Part shown: piece after piece, positions 19,925 to 31,507 of the stretch
Numbering within the stretch: position 1 is the stretch's first letter
Layout: each line of letters begins with the position of its first letter
Assembly (NCBI GenBank): GCA_010015745.1
Contig: ML978160.1
Coordinates: 496,001-560,000 of the forward strand
Direction of reading: 5' to 3'
DNA from: Setomelanomma holmii
Taxonomy: Eukaryota > Ascomycota > Dothideomycetes > Pleosporales > Phaeosphaeriaceae
Length of the DNA: 64,000 nt
Position numbers and translations under genes: made by a program
The notes under the pieces: model-generated
What the model was told of the DNA's origin: nothing
Database searches by the model: none
The model's input: only the letters and a program-made list of their open reading frames with translations

Positions 19925-19973
19925 TTCCGGCAACCCAGGTTCGAGTCCTGGCAAGACCTCCATAGCATTCTTG

Positions 19974-19978
19974 TTTTT
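19974..19978 (+). terminator. pol III terminator of tRNA-Gln
   Basis: A run of five T starts 15 nt after the discriminator base, with a second T5 run shortly after. Confidence 0.7.
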
Positions 19979-19979
19979 G

Positions 19980-20630
19980 GTCTTTTTCTTGGTGGGATGA
20001 GGCGGGCGTTGTGGTGGTGAGGTTTTGGTAGGAGAAATGCGGGGCGGGATGAGATATGCGCAGGTGGGATTGGGCGAGGAACATCAATGTGACGGACTCC
20101 TGTTAATATGTGGTGCTCGTAAACTGGAGCGTGCTGAAATTCGCGGGCTATATGATTCTGGATAGAGTGTGTTGTTCAAAAAGGGGAGAATGTAACTTCG
20201 ATGACGGGCGAAGCGTAGGGGGAGCCGGCCGGCTCAATTAGACGGGTACACACTCGCCAGAGTCAGTCCATCACCCCACAGTAGACACAAGCATAAGTCT
20301 GAAAATGAGGAGAAACTCTATCTCTATTCTCAAGCTCGTAATCTCTTTCGGGGACTGCAACATATTTACAAAGCTGCGCTTTCGCGGTGCGCGACCAGAT
20401 TGATCATTAACAAATACCCATATCCAAGAGATCCCATTCCACTCCTCATCATCATACCCAACACAACGAGAATAAAGGTCGCAAGGCTGCGCAATGCCAC
20501 ATCGAGCAATTGCCGCCTGGTATCATAAAAAGTTTGACACCCAAACCAAGACCAAGACCGACGCGAATGAAGTTGCGCAAACGCTGCAAAGAACGATGGA
20601 TGCATGATGGCTGTAAGCAAACGAACACCG
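19980..20630. other. intergenic, 3' flank of permease gene
   Basis: Contains the likely 3' UTR of the amino-acid permease; no other feature recognised. Confidence 0.4.
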
Positions 20631-22544
20631 CTAGCAAAAGAACTTGTACACTTTCTTCCACTTGGGCCAACGCTTTCGCTCTTCGCGCTCTTCCTCGATG
20701 AGCTCGGCAATGTTGAGTTCGCGGATCCCTGTGTGCAAGTCCATGTTGTGGCTCCGCACGATTGAGGTACGGTAGTAGAACTTGTAGGGGATGTAGAATG
20801 CAATCGTGACGGGAAGGGCGAGGTAGACGCCGAAGAAGCGTTGTAGACGTCCTGATGTGCTGAGCTCTTTCATATCGATCGGCGCAACCGAGACAAAGAA
20901 CTGCGCGATCAAGACCAGCGAGTTGAAGATGACGCCAATCCAGGATCCGATAACGCCGGGCTGCGATTGGAAGGCTAACTCGGAGAGGCTGTGGCCTTGG
21001 ACTTTCCAGCCTTTTCGGAAGCGGATGTGTGCGAGGCAGATGGAGAGCCATGTGAAGACAGCTGAGAGGGCGGAGAGGGCGAGAAGCCAGTTGAAGGCAT
21101 TTTCTTGGAGGTTACGGTCTGCGCCGGCGAGGAAGGCGAGGAGGCCTAGGGAGGAGGCGAAGGCAATGGAGACGAGTGGGCGACCTTGGCGATCGATGTA
21201 GGCGAATATGCGTGGTGCTTGATGTTGCTCTGCGAGAGCAGCGAGGGTACGGGATGAACCGTAGATGGAGGAGTTGCCGACGGAGAGGACGGCAATCATG
21301 ATGACGGCGTTGAAGACCGAAGGGAGTCCTTGGATACCGGCATTTGAAATGGCAATGACAAAGGGGGATGCGACGATGTCGGCGCTGTTGTCGCTCTGTA
21401 GAAGACGCTTATCGTCGGATGGGACAATCAGGCCCACGATGGTGAGTGATACAATGTAGAATAGCGAGATTCGCCAGAAGACCTGCTTGACAGCAGTGGG
21501 CAGCGACTTCCTAGGATTGGCCGTCTCAGCTGCCGCGAGGCCGACGAGCTCGGTTCCGGAGAAAGCAAAGGCTGCGTTGACGAAGACGCTGCAGAGACCT
21601 TTGAACCCGTTGTTGAAGGGTCCTGGCGTTCGCCAAAACTTGCCGCCAATGTAGCTTCCTTCTGGGCCTCCGCCAATGTTGATAATGATGCCAAGGATGA
21701 TGAAGCCAATGACGGCGGCTATCTTGATAATGGCGAAGACAAATTCGGCTTCACCATATCCTTTGACACTTTGAGGAGTTAGCCAACCGTCACGACATAA
21801 TAAATGTGCAAAGCTTACCCAAAAAGATTGATAACGACGATGAGCACCAGGAAAATGGCCACCCAGGCGTTGTTATTCACCTTTGAGCCTTGCCAGGATT
21901 CTATCGTAAAGGTTGCAGCGACGATTTCGAGCGGTAATACGACGAGCCATTGCAGCGCGTAGTTCCAGCCCATGGCGAAGCCCCAGGCGGGGTCGAGGAA
22001 GCGAGTCGAGTAGGCCGAGAAAGAACCAGCGACGGGGAACAGAACAGCCATTTCACCCAGAGCATGGACTGTGCAATACAACATTATACCGACCATGCAG
22101 TAACATATCACCAGTGCTGCTGGACCGCCGTTGGCCAGCGCTTGTCCAGAGCCGACGAAAAGACCGGTACCTACAACCGTTAGCACGAAGATCCGCACTC
22201 CCAGCACGGATAGAGACCGTACCGATGGAACCTCCTATCGCTATCATTTGCAAATGGCGGCCTTTCAGTCTCCGCGCAAGCGGTGAGTTGGCAGTGTTCT
22301 GTGCTGCAGTTTCCACGTCGAAGACCTTTCCGTCGGCGCCCAAGCTCCCCTTTGGCGTCATGTTGAAGTTCGGGTCCCGCTTGAAGCTCTCGATGACCCT
22401 CCTCCCGATGCCGTCCCGGTGCTCTGAAGATTCGCCATAGTAGTCCGAGGCCTGCGATCCTCTTCCGAAGCTCTTTTCTGTGCCGTACATGTCGTCGTCA
22501 AAGCCCTGGGTTCCACCCTGGGTTCCAGTCATGTTCGAGGGCAT
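20631..22544 (-). CDS. amino-acid permease (YAT/APC family)
   Basis: A plasma-membrane proton/amino-acid symporter of the fungal YAT family. Exons are 22544-22223, 22170-21819 and 21768-20631 (603 aa). The start is the ATG of MPSNMTGTQ; the preceding open codon is GTG. Intron 1 (52 bp, GTACGG donor) falls inside the family hallmark GGSIGTGLFVGSGQAL and restores it exactly; intron 2 is 50 bp (GTAAGC). After a roughly 95-residue cytosolic N-terminus, twelve hydrophobic segments can be traced, with hallmarks FSGTELVGLAAAETANPRK and SVGNSSIYGSSRTLAALAEQ. The C-terminus is charged (EEEREERKRWPKWKK). Substrate specificity cannot be read from sequence. Confidence 0.9.
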
Positions 22545-25500
22545 CACGGCGTGATGAGGGGTCCAAGGAGCGAGGCAGAACTACAGCAGACGCTGCAGAC
22601 TCAGTGGTGGCGGCTGCCGGGCAGCGGGGGGCAGTATTCGTCGTCCAAGGTGGGATCCAGGGAGAGTGATAAGAGCGCGGTGCTGACGGTCCGGGGTGGT
22701 GGGCTCAGGCTTATTTTACACACGAGCGCGAGCGTCCAAAGTAGCAGAGCCGTCCAGGGTGCGAGTTGCAGGGTCCAGACGGGCGGGTTTCTAGTAAGCC
22801 CAAAGAATGGCGCCTATCTGAGCTAGTGGACAGTGTCTCTATCGCGCGGCGCGGACACGGGAGGGTTGTATTGGATTCATGCGCAGCAGCACGCGAGCGC
22901 GAGGGAGCAGTGCAGTGCGAGTGTGAATGAATGTCGCCGTGACGCGCCACTCCTCGCAGGACTAATTCTGAATATGATGCCACTCGAGCGCCGCCGCCGC
23001 GTGGGCTGTAGCCAGCGGCAGGTGGTTGGTGTTCACCGAAGGCGCAGGGTTGATGGCGACAGTGGCCAATGCCAGCGCTCAATGTCTGGGACCCGTCCAT
23101 CCTTCGCTTCGGTCGTCTCGTGAGCACCGGCGGCGCGCACCGACAATCAACGTCGCGAACCACGGAACGGCGAGCTGTCACTGTCTTCTGCGCGCGCTCC
23201 TCTCGGTCCTTCTCCATGTCCACGTTTCGCATGTCGGATCGAGCAGCGCTTTCTGGCAGCCTACCGGCGCTATCATCATGCCTCGGCCGGTGCACGATCG
23301 CGCCTGCCTTCCAGAACGACGCTAGCGATCAACCCGGGCGTGCACGGACGGAAGCTGTTATCAATGCGACGATATGGCCACGACCCTCAACCAGACCACT
23401 CTCACACGACCCACGGAAGGCCGCTGTCTGGCGACCCAACCGTGAAAGTCCACCACCGCGTCTTCCTTACCGCACATCTTGTTCGCTTTCCGGACTCCAG
23501 GTTCTCACTGGCCACGGGGACGGCTGTCACAGCGCGCAGTCGTCGCCTTCAGTCGCTCCCGCACGCGTGCTATTGGCTCACAGCCGCTGCATCACTCCAA
23601 CACTGCCCCACTTCACCAATACGAACAAGTCTCTTGGCCATAAACGTCCACGGGTAGTCACAAGACCCATCCCAGCATCCATCTCGAGAGGCATTGATTC
23701 CTCTGCGCGCAATGGTTCGTTGAGCCGTTGGGCGCTGCACTCAGCTCACCGTGCCACAAAGGCCCACCAGCTTCAATAATAACACGAACTCATCTCCCTG
23801 ATGATCCACGGAACTGCCTGACCGCGTCGATAAGACGGGATAACCTCATCGCATCTCAACGAACTATCGCTTGACTGCCGCCGTCTGCAAAGCTGCTGTC
23901 TGCCGCAGGGGAACACGAGGGCTCTCAAATTGTTTCCTTTTTCTCCAAGCTCGCGATGCAGGTACACGCAACAATACCCTCAAGTTCGCGTCTTGCAATG
24001 TGCTTCAAATTGCAGAGAGTTACACGCGCATCTTGATGAACGGCACCATGAAGTCACCGCGCCGCAATAAGGACAAAATATCGCTTTCGCGTTGACTATA
24101 CTATCCATTGACCCGGCTGCCTGACTTCGTACGTGCCACAGCAGCTACAGGTCCTTGCCTATACTCGCTCGAGGCGCGAACACACGTTCGCCCGTTACAA
24201 TTCTGCCTGCGTTTGTACTACATCAGCCATTGCCCCAACGAGACACTTACAGTGCCGATGCCGATTCGCTCCTCTTCGATCATACCGCCTTTTCATCATT
24301 GTTTCATCACTCCACACTCTTATCAATTATCTTCAAGTCACCCACGCAAGCACCAAGCCAACTTATGCGGCATGAACTGCAATGCTACGCGGGATAGATG
24401 TGATGATGACCTCGTCTGCACTCCTGCCTCTAGCGGTTTGGTAGGACGCCTTGTCGTAAGCCACCACCAGAAGGCATTCCACATTTTTTATCACGTCGAT
24501 CCGCATTGGAAGTCTGGGGCACCTCCTCCGCTGCCTGCAACCGTGAGGCATTTTCGTCTTCTTGACAGCCGACGCTTTGGGAGGTGGGATGTTGCCGCTG
24601 ACTCGCTATCGTGAAGCCTAATAGGGCATGCGCATCACGATACGTTGCTTTTTCTTTCTAGCTCCGTTCTACGGCGACCATGGAAGACGGATAAGCGCAT
24701 ATGCACGAACTGATCTTCCCGGCTTACCTTGCGTCTAAGACGTCGAGGCACACTCACGATGGTGTGCGTCTCCTTCTCGTTGTGGAATTTGAGTTGACTT
24801 CCGTCCATCGAGTCATTCATGTCATTTAAGACACCAAGGATGCGATCTCGCATCGCCGCATTCGCTGGCATGTCTCTCGTTTGGGATACCGCTGGAGATA
24901 TGTGCGACATCTGGATGCGCCCTCACACCACATTGTGGTCTGTGATAGCAACACTGAACGCCTCCCATTTCCCTGGCACTTGGACCCCTCTTCACGTGTG
25001 CGTCGCATGGCAATCCTGCGCTGCAAAGCTCAGTGTGCAATCTCTACGCTTAGATGCTCAACACGGACCTTGTGCTCGCGGACCTTGTCCTCTTCTTGGT
25101 CACATCACGCGACTGAATGTCATCGCTCTTACCTCCAGAACATGTCTATGCGACTCGCATCTCTAAGTTCCATTACTGAAGTCTCACAGTTCTATTTCCC
25201 CTTTCTTTGGTGTGTGAAGCCACGATCGAAAAACGCCTCTCGCTACACAACTGATCACCCCAGGTACCGCCTCTTCGGAAGGATTCGAGTGAGAACGTCG
25301 TGCGCCATCACATCTGGCTCCGCGGCGGTCCAGCTGTTGGCTGGTACCACGAAGACTAACGTAAGCGCATCCCCATTGATTCAGCTACTATGATGTGTAC
25401 TTCGATGCATCCACACACGTTGAGGTACAATGTTACTCTGCGTCATCGATATGGCGCACATGGTACGTTAGCAATGGAACCTGGGTGTAGTATGCACGAC

Positions 25501-26383
25501 TGTATGGCTAGAGCAACAGAGAGCATTGGTAAAGTGTGGGACATTGATGTGACGACTGTCAATGTATGATGCTGTTAAGAGTCTGTTGACGTCGACACGC
25601 CCACCAGCAGTTCTCCGTCGACATATTGGGCACCAGAACATAGTCGTGCCCAAAACCAGGAACCTAGGCAGCGGGTTGATGATACCTCTGCTTTCCATAT
25701 ATCCTAGCATCAGCATTCTCACTGCAGAATCGAGCAAAAAGGATCAAAAACATACAACAGCGGGTATTCGCCAGTGGTCACCCACCTGACTACTAATCCG
25801 CCGGTCACGAGCTTGAGTACCGCTGAGCGAACGGGAAGCGCTAGTTTCTCGAACCTATGGTCGTATGTGAAAGATCTGCTGTCTGGCCTGTGTTATATTA
25901 GTGTTGTGTCCATGTACTGCTCCTCAATGTCTCCGACAGGACACAACTCGAACACCTCTCACACGTATAGCACGCTACGAACAAGTAAGTAGGCAAGGTC
26001 TTGAAATCTCCTGCAGCTGTTCCCTCACACCGGTCTAGCTCTCGCAAGGCACTCGTATATTTCTGGGCAACACCTAGCTGTTCATCTCGCAATAGGTACT
26101 GGAACGAAATGGAGAGACGTCGGGAGTGTTGAATTGTCCGAGGACAAAGATATGTACATATGAAATCGCCTAGCTATCATATATGCCATCCCGTCTCATA
26201 ACAAAAAAAAACAGGTATCCAAGAAAGTACACTACAAACCCCGACTCGCCTCGAAAAGGTCTATATGAGAAAAGTTAAAAAGTACGAAGGGGAAGGAAAA
26301 CAACCACAATCCGCTATGAATCAACAACCCGAAAATGCCAACATACATGCTCAATATACACCAACATACAACCTCATCTTACA
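22545..26383. other. 3.8-kb gene-poor region
   Basis: Long but low-quality ORFs occur on both strands around 22711-23780 and 24108-24614, rich in Arg/Ser/His/Pro and without splice-supported extensions; I judge them spurious. No repeat, tRNA or transposon remnant was recognised. The part next to 22544 is the permease promoter. Non-coding RNAs could be present but would not be visible by eye. Confidence 0.45.
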
Positions 26384-29147
26384 CTACCTCTTCTCCTCCG
26401 CACCTCCCTTCCCTTCTTCAACCTCGACAAACTCCCCCTCTTTCAGCCCCGAACTCCCAAAATCATCCACTTCTTCAACATCCTCTTCTTCCTCTTCTTC
26501 CTCCGTAATACCCATAATCTCGCCACTCCGTCTGCCCTGCACGCTATGGCTCCGACTCCCCGTCTCGCTGCCCCTTCTCCACCCACCCGGACTGCCCGTC
26601 GTGTTGACATTCAGCATCGGTCCCTTGAACGGGCTGCGTTTCCGTTTCGCAAACACGAGACCAGACGGGAAACCAGGTGAGGGAGGCGGTACGGCGCCAA
26701 AGGCCGAGTTGCCTTCTGCGTTTGGATTCAGTGTGAGATTGCCTGTGCGGACGACGCGGATGTTCGAGGGAAAAGATGAGGACGTCGGTGTTGCGGGGAG
26801 GACTTTGACGCTTGCGTGTGGGGATTTGGTGAGTTTGTGGCTATGTCCTGATACTGAGACGGCAGGGGAAGCGATTGAGGCAGAGGATGTCGATGATGCT
26901 TTGGAGTGCGAGTGATGGTGATGTGGCATGGAGCGGATCGAGGAGACAGATGAGGATGTTGATTTTCTACCGCGGAGACCGCCGCTGGATCGACGGTAGG
27001 AGGAGCGTGGTGTTAGTGGTGCCGGACTGGCAGAGAGGCGGCGAACGCTGCCAGAGCCGTTTGTGGAGACGCGAGGGCGAGGTGCGGCGTGGGTTGACGG
27101 TGGGATGTTGGGATGTGCGTGGACGGAAGAACGGTTTGCTGCGCTCAATCTTCTACGGGAGTCGGGGCTTTTGCTTTCGGGTATCTTTGGGCTCTTTTGG
27201 CCACTGCTGCTTGCTTTTGAGTTGGGGCTCCGGGCTCTTTTGCTCGTTTCCTTGATCCAATTTCGAAGCGACAAGAGATGGTTGATGAAGGGTTGCTTTC
27301 GTCGCCGCTGATTCTTCGGTACAAATCCATTGGGATGAAGAAGATCGGGATTCGATACGACTTGTAGCATGCTGCTACGCGAGCGTCTTCGATCTAGATC
27401 TTTGGCGGGAGGCGGTGGACGCGAGGACGAGTGCGAGGCGCGGCTGCGGTACGGTTCGATTGGAGGAAGAGATTTCTCAGAGAACGGGAGAACGAGGCCT
27501 GAGTCGGATTCTGGCAGTCGTGGAAGCTCTGGTGCACCTGTTCAAATTAGTATGATACCTACATAGTCTTCTGCTGACTTACCATGCAGACTTCTCCGAT
27601 TCATGGATCTTCCACGACTCTTTGGTGTGTCACCAGGCGTTGGCGAATGCAGACCTTCCTCGTCTGTCTCTCTTATTGTCGGTGCAAGCTTGTCCAAGCG
27701 ACTACTCGCGGCACTCAGCCGTCTCAGACTCTTCGCCTCCGCTTCCTTCTCTTTCCTCTTGCGTTCTCTCCTCTTAGCTTTTCGCTCTTCTTTCTCGAGT
27801 AGCAGTGCCCACCATCCTGCCAATGCATCGCAACGCTGCGCCAAGACGTTTTCAATGACCATATCGATATCCACGCCAGCTGCGCGCATACGATGCAGCA
27901 CCTCCTTCTCGAGCTCGGTTGAGAATGGTGCAGGCTGCTGCAGTTTCAAAGTCTCCTGTTGCCGTGGCGCATGTTCCGACAGCCACGGATTCTGCAGGAT
28001 ATCCGCCAGCGTGGGTCGTAAGATCGGTCGTTTCGAAAGTAATGACTGACATAGCTCCTTCGCTTGTGGTGGAAAGTTTTCCGGGTACGTTGGTTCCTCC
28101 TTGAGTATCTTCATCTTCGTAACATTTTCGTTGTCCTCGTCAAATGGCAGTTCGCCAACTAGTAATGCGTATAATATGATTCCCAGACTCCAGACATCCA
28201 CCTTTTCTCCTGCATACTTTTCGCCCTTTAGCATTTCTGGTGCGCTGTAGCACACCGTTCCACACCATGTCTGCAGGTAGTTCGATTTTCCTTCGTACTC
28301 TCGCGTGAAGCCGAAGTCTACCAGTTTTACGTCTCCATGCTTGTCCAGCAGAATGTTCTCCAGCTTCAGGTCGCGGTGGACGCAGGACTTGTTGTGGACG
28401 TAGGAGACGGCGCCGACGAGTTGGGTGAATATGCGCTGGACTTTCGAGGGCTCGAGCGCGCCCTTCTCGAGGAGGTAGTTGTATAGCTCATCGCCTGCCA
28501 TGTGTCAGATGTGCTAGCGCTCAAAGTGCGCAACGGCGCATTACCTTGACAATACTCCAGCACCAGCCAGACCAGCTCCTCCGTCACTATGACCTCGTAT
28601 AGTCGCGCAATGTGCGGATGTATGAATTGGCGGTGGTGGTGGATTTCGCGTGCGAGATTGGCGTCGTCCTTTTTCGCAGATTTGAGCACGACCTGGCTGG
28701 GATCAGTCTTCCCTCCTTTCCCGCCATTGTGGTATGCTTGCGCACCTTGGAGCCATTGCTGAGCTTGTGCGATGCCAGGTAGACCTTGCCAAAGCTTCCC
28801 TTGCCGATGAGCTTTCCCAGTGTATAGTTACCCACAGTCTTCAGGTCGGTCGCGGCGAACTCACTGCCGCGCAGTCAGTATAAATTTGCGCCATAAGGCA
28901 CCGAGGTGCGGAGGTTGTCTTACTCGAGGAGTTGCTTGTATGAATTCGCAAGCTGCTATGGCTCAGTCTCAGTACATGTATCGGCGCGCCAGAAGTTCCT
29001 AAGTTTCTTTTGGAGAAGGGGAACCCCGGATGTCTGCAGAAGATGTGCGCGGCGCATTGCCTGCGCGCAGTCGCTGCCGTGCCAACGTAGACGTACCTTC
29101 TTCCTCTGAGCCTGAATCTCAGCCTGGGCTCTGAGATTAGACTGCAT
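26384..29147 (-). CDS. CAMK/AMPK-like Ser/Thr protein kinase
   Basis: Six exons (29147-29097, 28955-28924, 28863-28746, 28692-28545, 28494-27583, 27537-26384) give 804 aa. A short N-terminal helix (MQSNLRAQAEIQAQRKK) precedes the kinase domain at about residues 40-300. Motifs are the Gly-loop LIGKGSFGKVYLA, Lys in VVLKSAKKD, catalytic HRDLKLENIL, DFG in LVDFGFTREYE, and APE in CYSAPEMLKG. The remaining 500 residues are Ser/Arg/Pro-rich, with a helical FINHLLSLRNWIKETSKRA stretch and an acidic run of Glu near the end. Intron 1 ends in a TAG-CAG tandem acceptor. The domain pattern resembles fungal SNF1/KIN4-related kinases, but I cannot fix the orthologue. Confidence 0.85.
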
Positions 29148-29746
29148 GGATTGCGCCGCTCCGTCGTAGTGTAGACCGCCAGCACAGCGTCATCTACGGG
29201 CGCTGGAGGATCGCGAGCGACAACGCCGCGGGAGTGTCAGACTATCAACCGTAGCGTGCGGCACCAGCCAGGATCCGGCGCGTGAGAAACGGGACGATGC
29301 TAAGGATATAAGATGCGTGGAAACACGTGTGACGGGTATTATCAGAGGGGCTCTGCGGTAGTATCGTGAGATTGCGGTGCGGCGCCTTCGAGCTTCTCCT
29401 TTCCTGCTGGTTGGAGGCGTTCTAATCCTGGTGCCGATCTTCCAGAATCCGCAGACATTGGGAGGGGAAGTCCTTGGGACGCCTGACACGCAATCTAGAT
29501 GTGACGTGCAATCGCTCACATGAACTGCGAGCATTTTGTCGATGATTGCATACAGACACAATAAAGTTCGGTGCGACAGCCACGCGACAGCCGATTCGAG
29601 TTGTGGTTCGCCATGCTGCCTCGACCATCGGCGGTGACACGACCCTGAGCCTCGGGATCTCGAATGCGCAGAACGCTACGTAACCCCATATTACAGCTAC
29701 AAATTTTGCGAGAATGAGAACAGTACAATCATCAACTATTCCAGAC
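29148..29746. other. intergenic
   Basis: 599 bp of kinase promoter and downstream flank; no gene seen. Confidence 0.4.
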
Positions 29747-30796
29747 CTACAGCTTACTACTCGGCCCACCAATATAAGTCTGACCTAATCGCAGCATATC
29801 CACCGCTTCCTGGACCATCTCAACTACAATCTCCTTCGCAGGCTTGATTTCTTGGATGACACCAGCTACTTGACCCATCAAGAATGGGATATCCACATCC
29901 TTGCCGTCATCCATATCCTTCGCCAATGGCACAATGCCCGCATCCGTTAGCTTCTTGATCTCGTTCTCCCGCGAGTGCCAGTCCTTGATGTAGTCGTTGT
30001 ACTTGACGCGGAGCGGTCGACCACTAACGACCAGTGTCCGTCCGGTATCTGTGAAGTCGGCGCTGACAACATTCTCCTTGTGCATCTGTGAGCACCCAGC
30101 CTCAGTCGACGCGACGAAACGTGTGCCAACCCATACACCCTGAGCGCCTTGCATCAGACTGCTCGCCAGGCTGCGTCCATTGTAGATACCTCCTGCAGCG
30201 ACGACCATTGCGGGTTGCCCTGTCAGCGGGCTCTTGTACCGGCGTGCAACGTCGACAACGGAGGGGATGAGAATGCTGTTCGCAATATCGCCAGTGTGTC
30301 CACCGCCTTCTCCTCCCTGCGCGCAGACAATGTCCACACCAGCATCTAACGCCTTGACAGCGTGCTTGGGATGTCCAACCATGTTCATGATCAGGATGCC
30401 TGCCTCATGGAGTCTCTTGATCGTGCGCGCGGGAGGCACACCAACAGCGCTTACAAATAGCTTTGCACCATTCTTGATTGTTACCTCAATGAGGTCATCC
30501 AATTGTCCGTGGGTGTAGTCGTGGTTCGTCTTGCGAGCGCTTCCGCCGACTTGTGGGAGAGCGAGGTCGACGCCAAAAGGGAGCGACTTGTCTCTGAGGT
30601 TGGACTTGAGGTCGTCGATGATGGATTGCAGCTGTTCTGGCGTATAGCCCAGACCTCCGATGATACCAAGGCCGCCAGCGTTTGATACAGCTGCCGCAAG
30701 TGGACCGCCAGAGGTTCGCGCCATACCAGCAAGGATGATGGGGTATTGAATGCCTAGGAGCTTCGAGAGCGGCGTCTGGAGTGATGGATTCGACAT
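29747..30796 (-). CDS. nitronate monooxygenase-like flavoenzyme
   Basis: Intronless, 349 aa. An FMN-dependent TIM-barrel enzyme of the nitronate monooxygenase (2-nitropropane dioxygenase) family, which oxidises alkyl nitronates to carbonyls and nitrite. Visible blocks are YPIILAGMARTSGGPLAAAV, GGLGIIGG, a GAKLFVSAVG strand, the phosphate-binding QGGEGGGHTGD, and AAGGIYNGRSLASSLMQGA with GVWVGTRFVAS. The length fits the family. No nitro-compound pathway genes lie nearby, so the physiological substrate is unknown. Confidence 0.88.
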   Translation of the reverse strand: MSNPSLQTPLSKLLGIQYPIILAGMARTSGGPLAAAVSNAGGLGIIGGLGYTPEQLQSIIDDLKSNLRDKSLPFGVDLALPQVGGSARKTNHDYTHGQLDDLIEVTIKNGAKLFVSAVGVPPARTIKRLHEAGILIMNMVGHPKHAVKALDAGVDIVCAQGGEGGGHTGDIANSILIPSVVDVARRYKSPLTGQPAMVVAAGGIYNGRSLASSLMQGAQGVWVGTRFVASTEAGCSQMHKENVVSADFTDTGRTLVVSGRPLRVKYNDYIKDWHSRENEIKKLTDAGIVPLAKDMDDGKDVDIPFLMGQVAGVIQEIKPAKEIVVEMVQEAVDMLRLGQTYIGGPSSKL

Positions 30797-31507
30797 GGTG
30801 CGCGTATGTGACGGCAGATTGTTGCGACGTGACGGAGGAGGATTGAGGAGGGTACAATGTTGGGCGACACGAAAGGCGTGTTACCCACGAGCTTGACCTT
30901 GTCCACATGGCAAATCTGGGGAAGCTGGTGCTAAATAGGTAGCGGAAGCTGACAGCCTTGGAAAGCAAGGGTCCAGCAGACAACGCGGGGACACTACCGA
31001 GCCGAGGCAGGTGCAGCACTCGGCCTCATGCAGGCGCGGACGTTCGACTCGAGTCTTAGTATCACATATCGTGTTCGACACCATACAATTGCCGAAAATT
31101 GCCTGTTCAAAGTGTTGAAAAGCACCACAGGAGCCAGCATGGAAAGGCGTATTCAGGGTCTGAGGGCTGTATGCTCCTGCTCGTGTGGCAGGCTCGATAG
31201 GCAGGCAACGTACAGCGGCATGTGGAATGCGAGAAGCTTTGTGAGCAGCCAAAAGAATTTCAATTGCTTGATGAACAATGAGGATACGGCTGCGGTAGAG
31301 AACCGTGCCGTGCTTCCTAGTCAAACGATCATTTCACCCTTCGCGCTGACGGTCGCTGGAAGCCTGTCCGAGGCACTCAAGTCCATTGTACACGAACGTC
31401 AGTCGACATGCTCGTGGAACTTCGTGCGCCTCGTACTGGAAGTGACAGTGAAGAGACCGCGTGGCGGTAAGTTGCTCGATTGACCTGAAACATCTAGAAC
31501 ACAGCAA
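30797..31507. other. intergenic between two minus-strand genes
   Basis: A plus-strand ORF (about 31028-31483) is present but has no family resemblance or splice support. Nothing else recognised. Confidence 0.4.

Larger units (their letters stand above)
19814..19959 (+). tRNA. tRNA-Gln (anticodon CTG) with two interruptions
   Basis: Removing 19825-19879 and 19906-19924 leaves a 72-nt cloverleaf. The acceptor stem GGTTTTG pairs with CAAGACC (one G-U), the D arm is GTGT/TCAC, and the anticodon stem CCGGA/TCCGG carries loop TTCTGAT (anticodon CTG, reading CAG). The T arm is CCAGG-TTCGAGT-CCTGG, and the discriminator is T. The 19-nt element at 19906-19924 sits between positions 37 and 38, the canonical site, and contains TCAGAA, which pairs with TTCTGA of the anticodon loop. 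The 55-bp element interrupts the D arm after position 11 and splits the A box; no standard tRNA intron lies there. A pol III T-run follows at 19974. The gene may be functional with an unusual intron, or a pseudogene. Confidence 0.8.

Noticed and set aside
22711..23779. ORFs of 194 and 236 codons on opposite strands
   Set aside because: They overlap, are Arg/Ser/His-rich, lack family motifs and begin in GC-rich promoter-like sequence; more likely chance open frames.
24108..24614. 168-codon plus-strand ORF
   Set aside because: His/Ser/Pro-rich, three frames open at once in a pyrimidine-rich stretch, no splice or homology support.
31028..31483. 151-codon plus-strand ORF between NMO-like and taxilin genes
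   Set aside because: No recognisable domain, and it overlaps leader sequence of the NMO-like gene.
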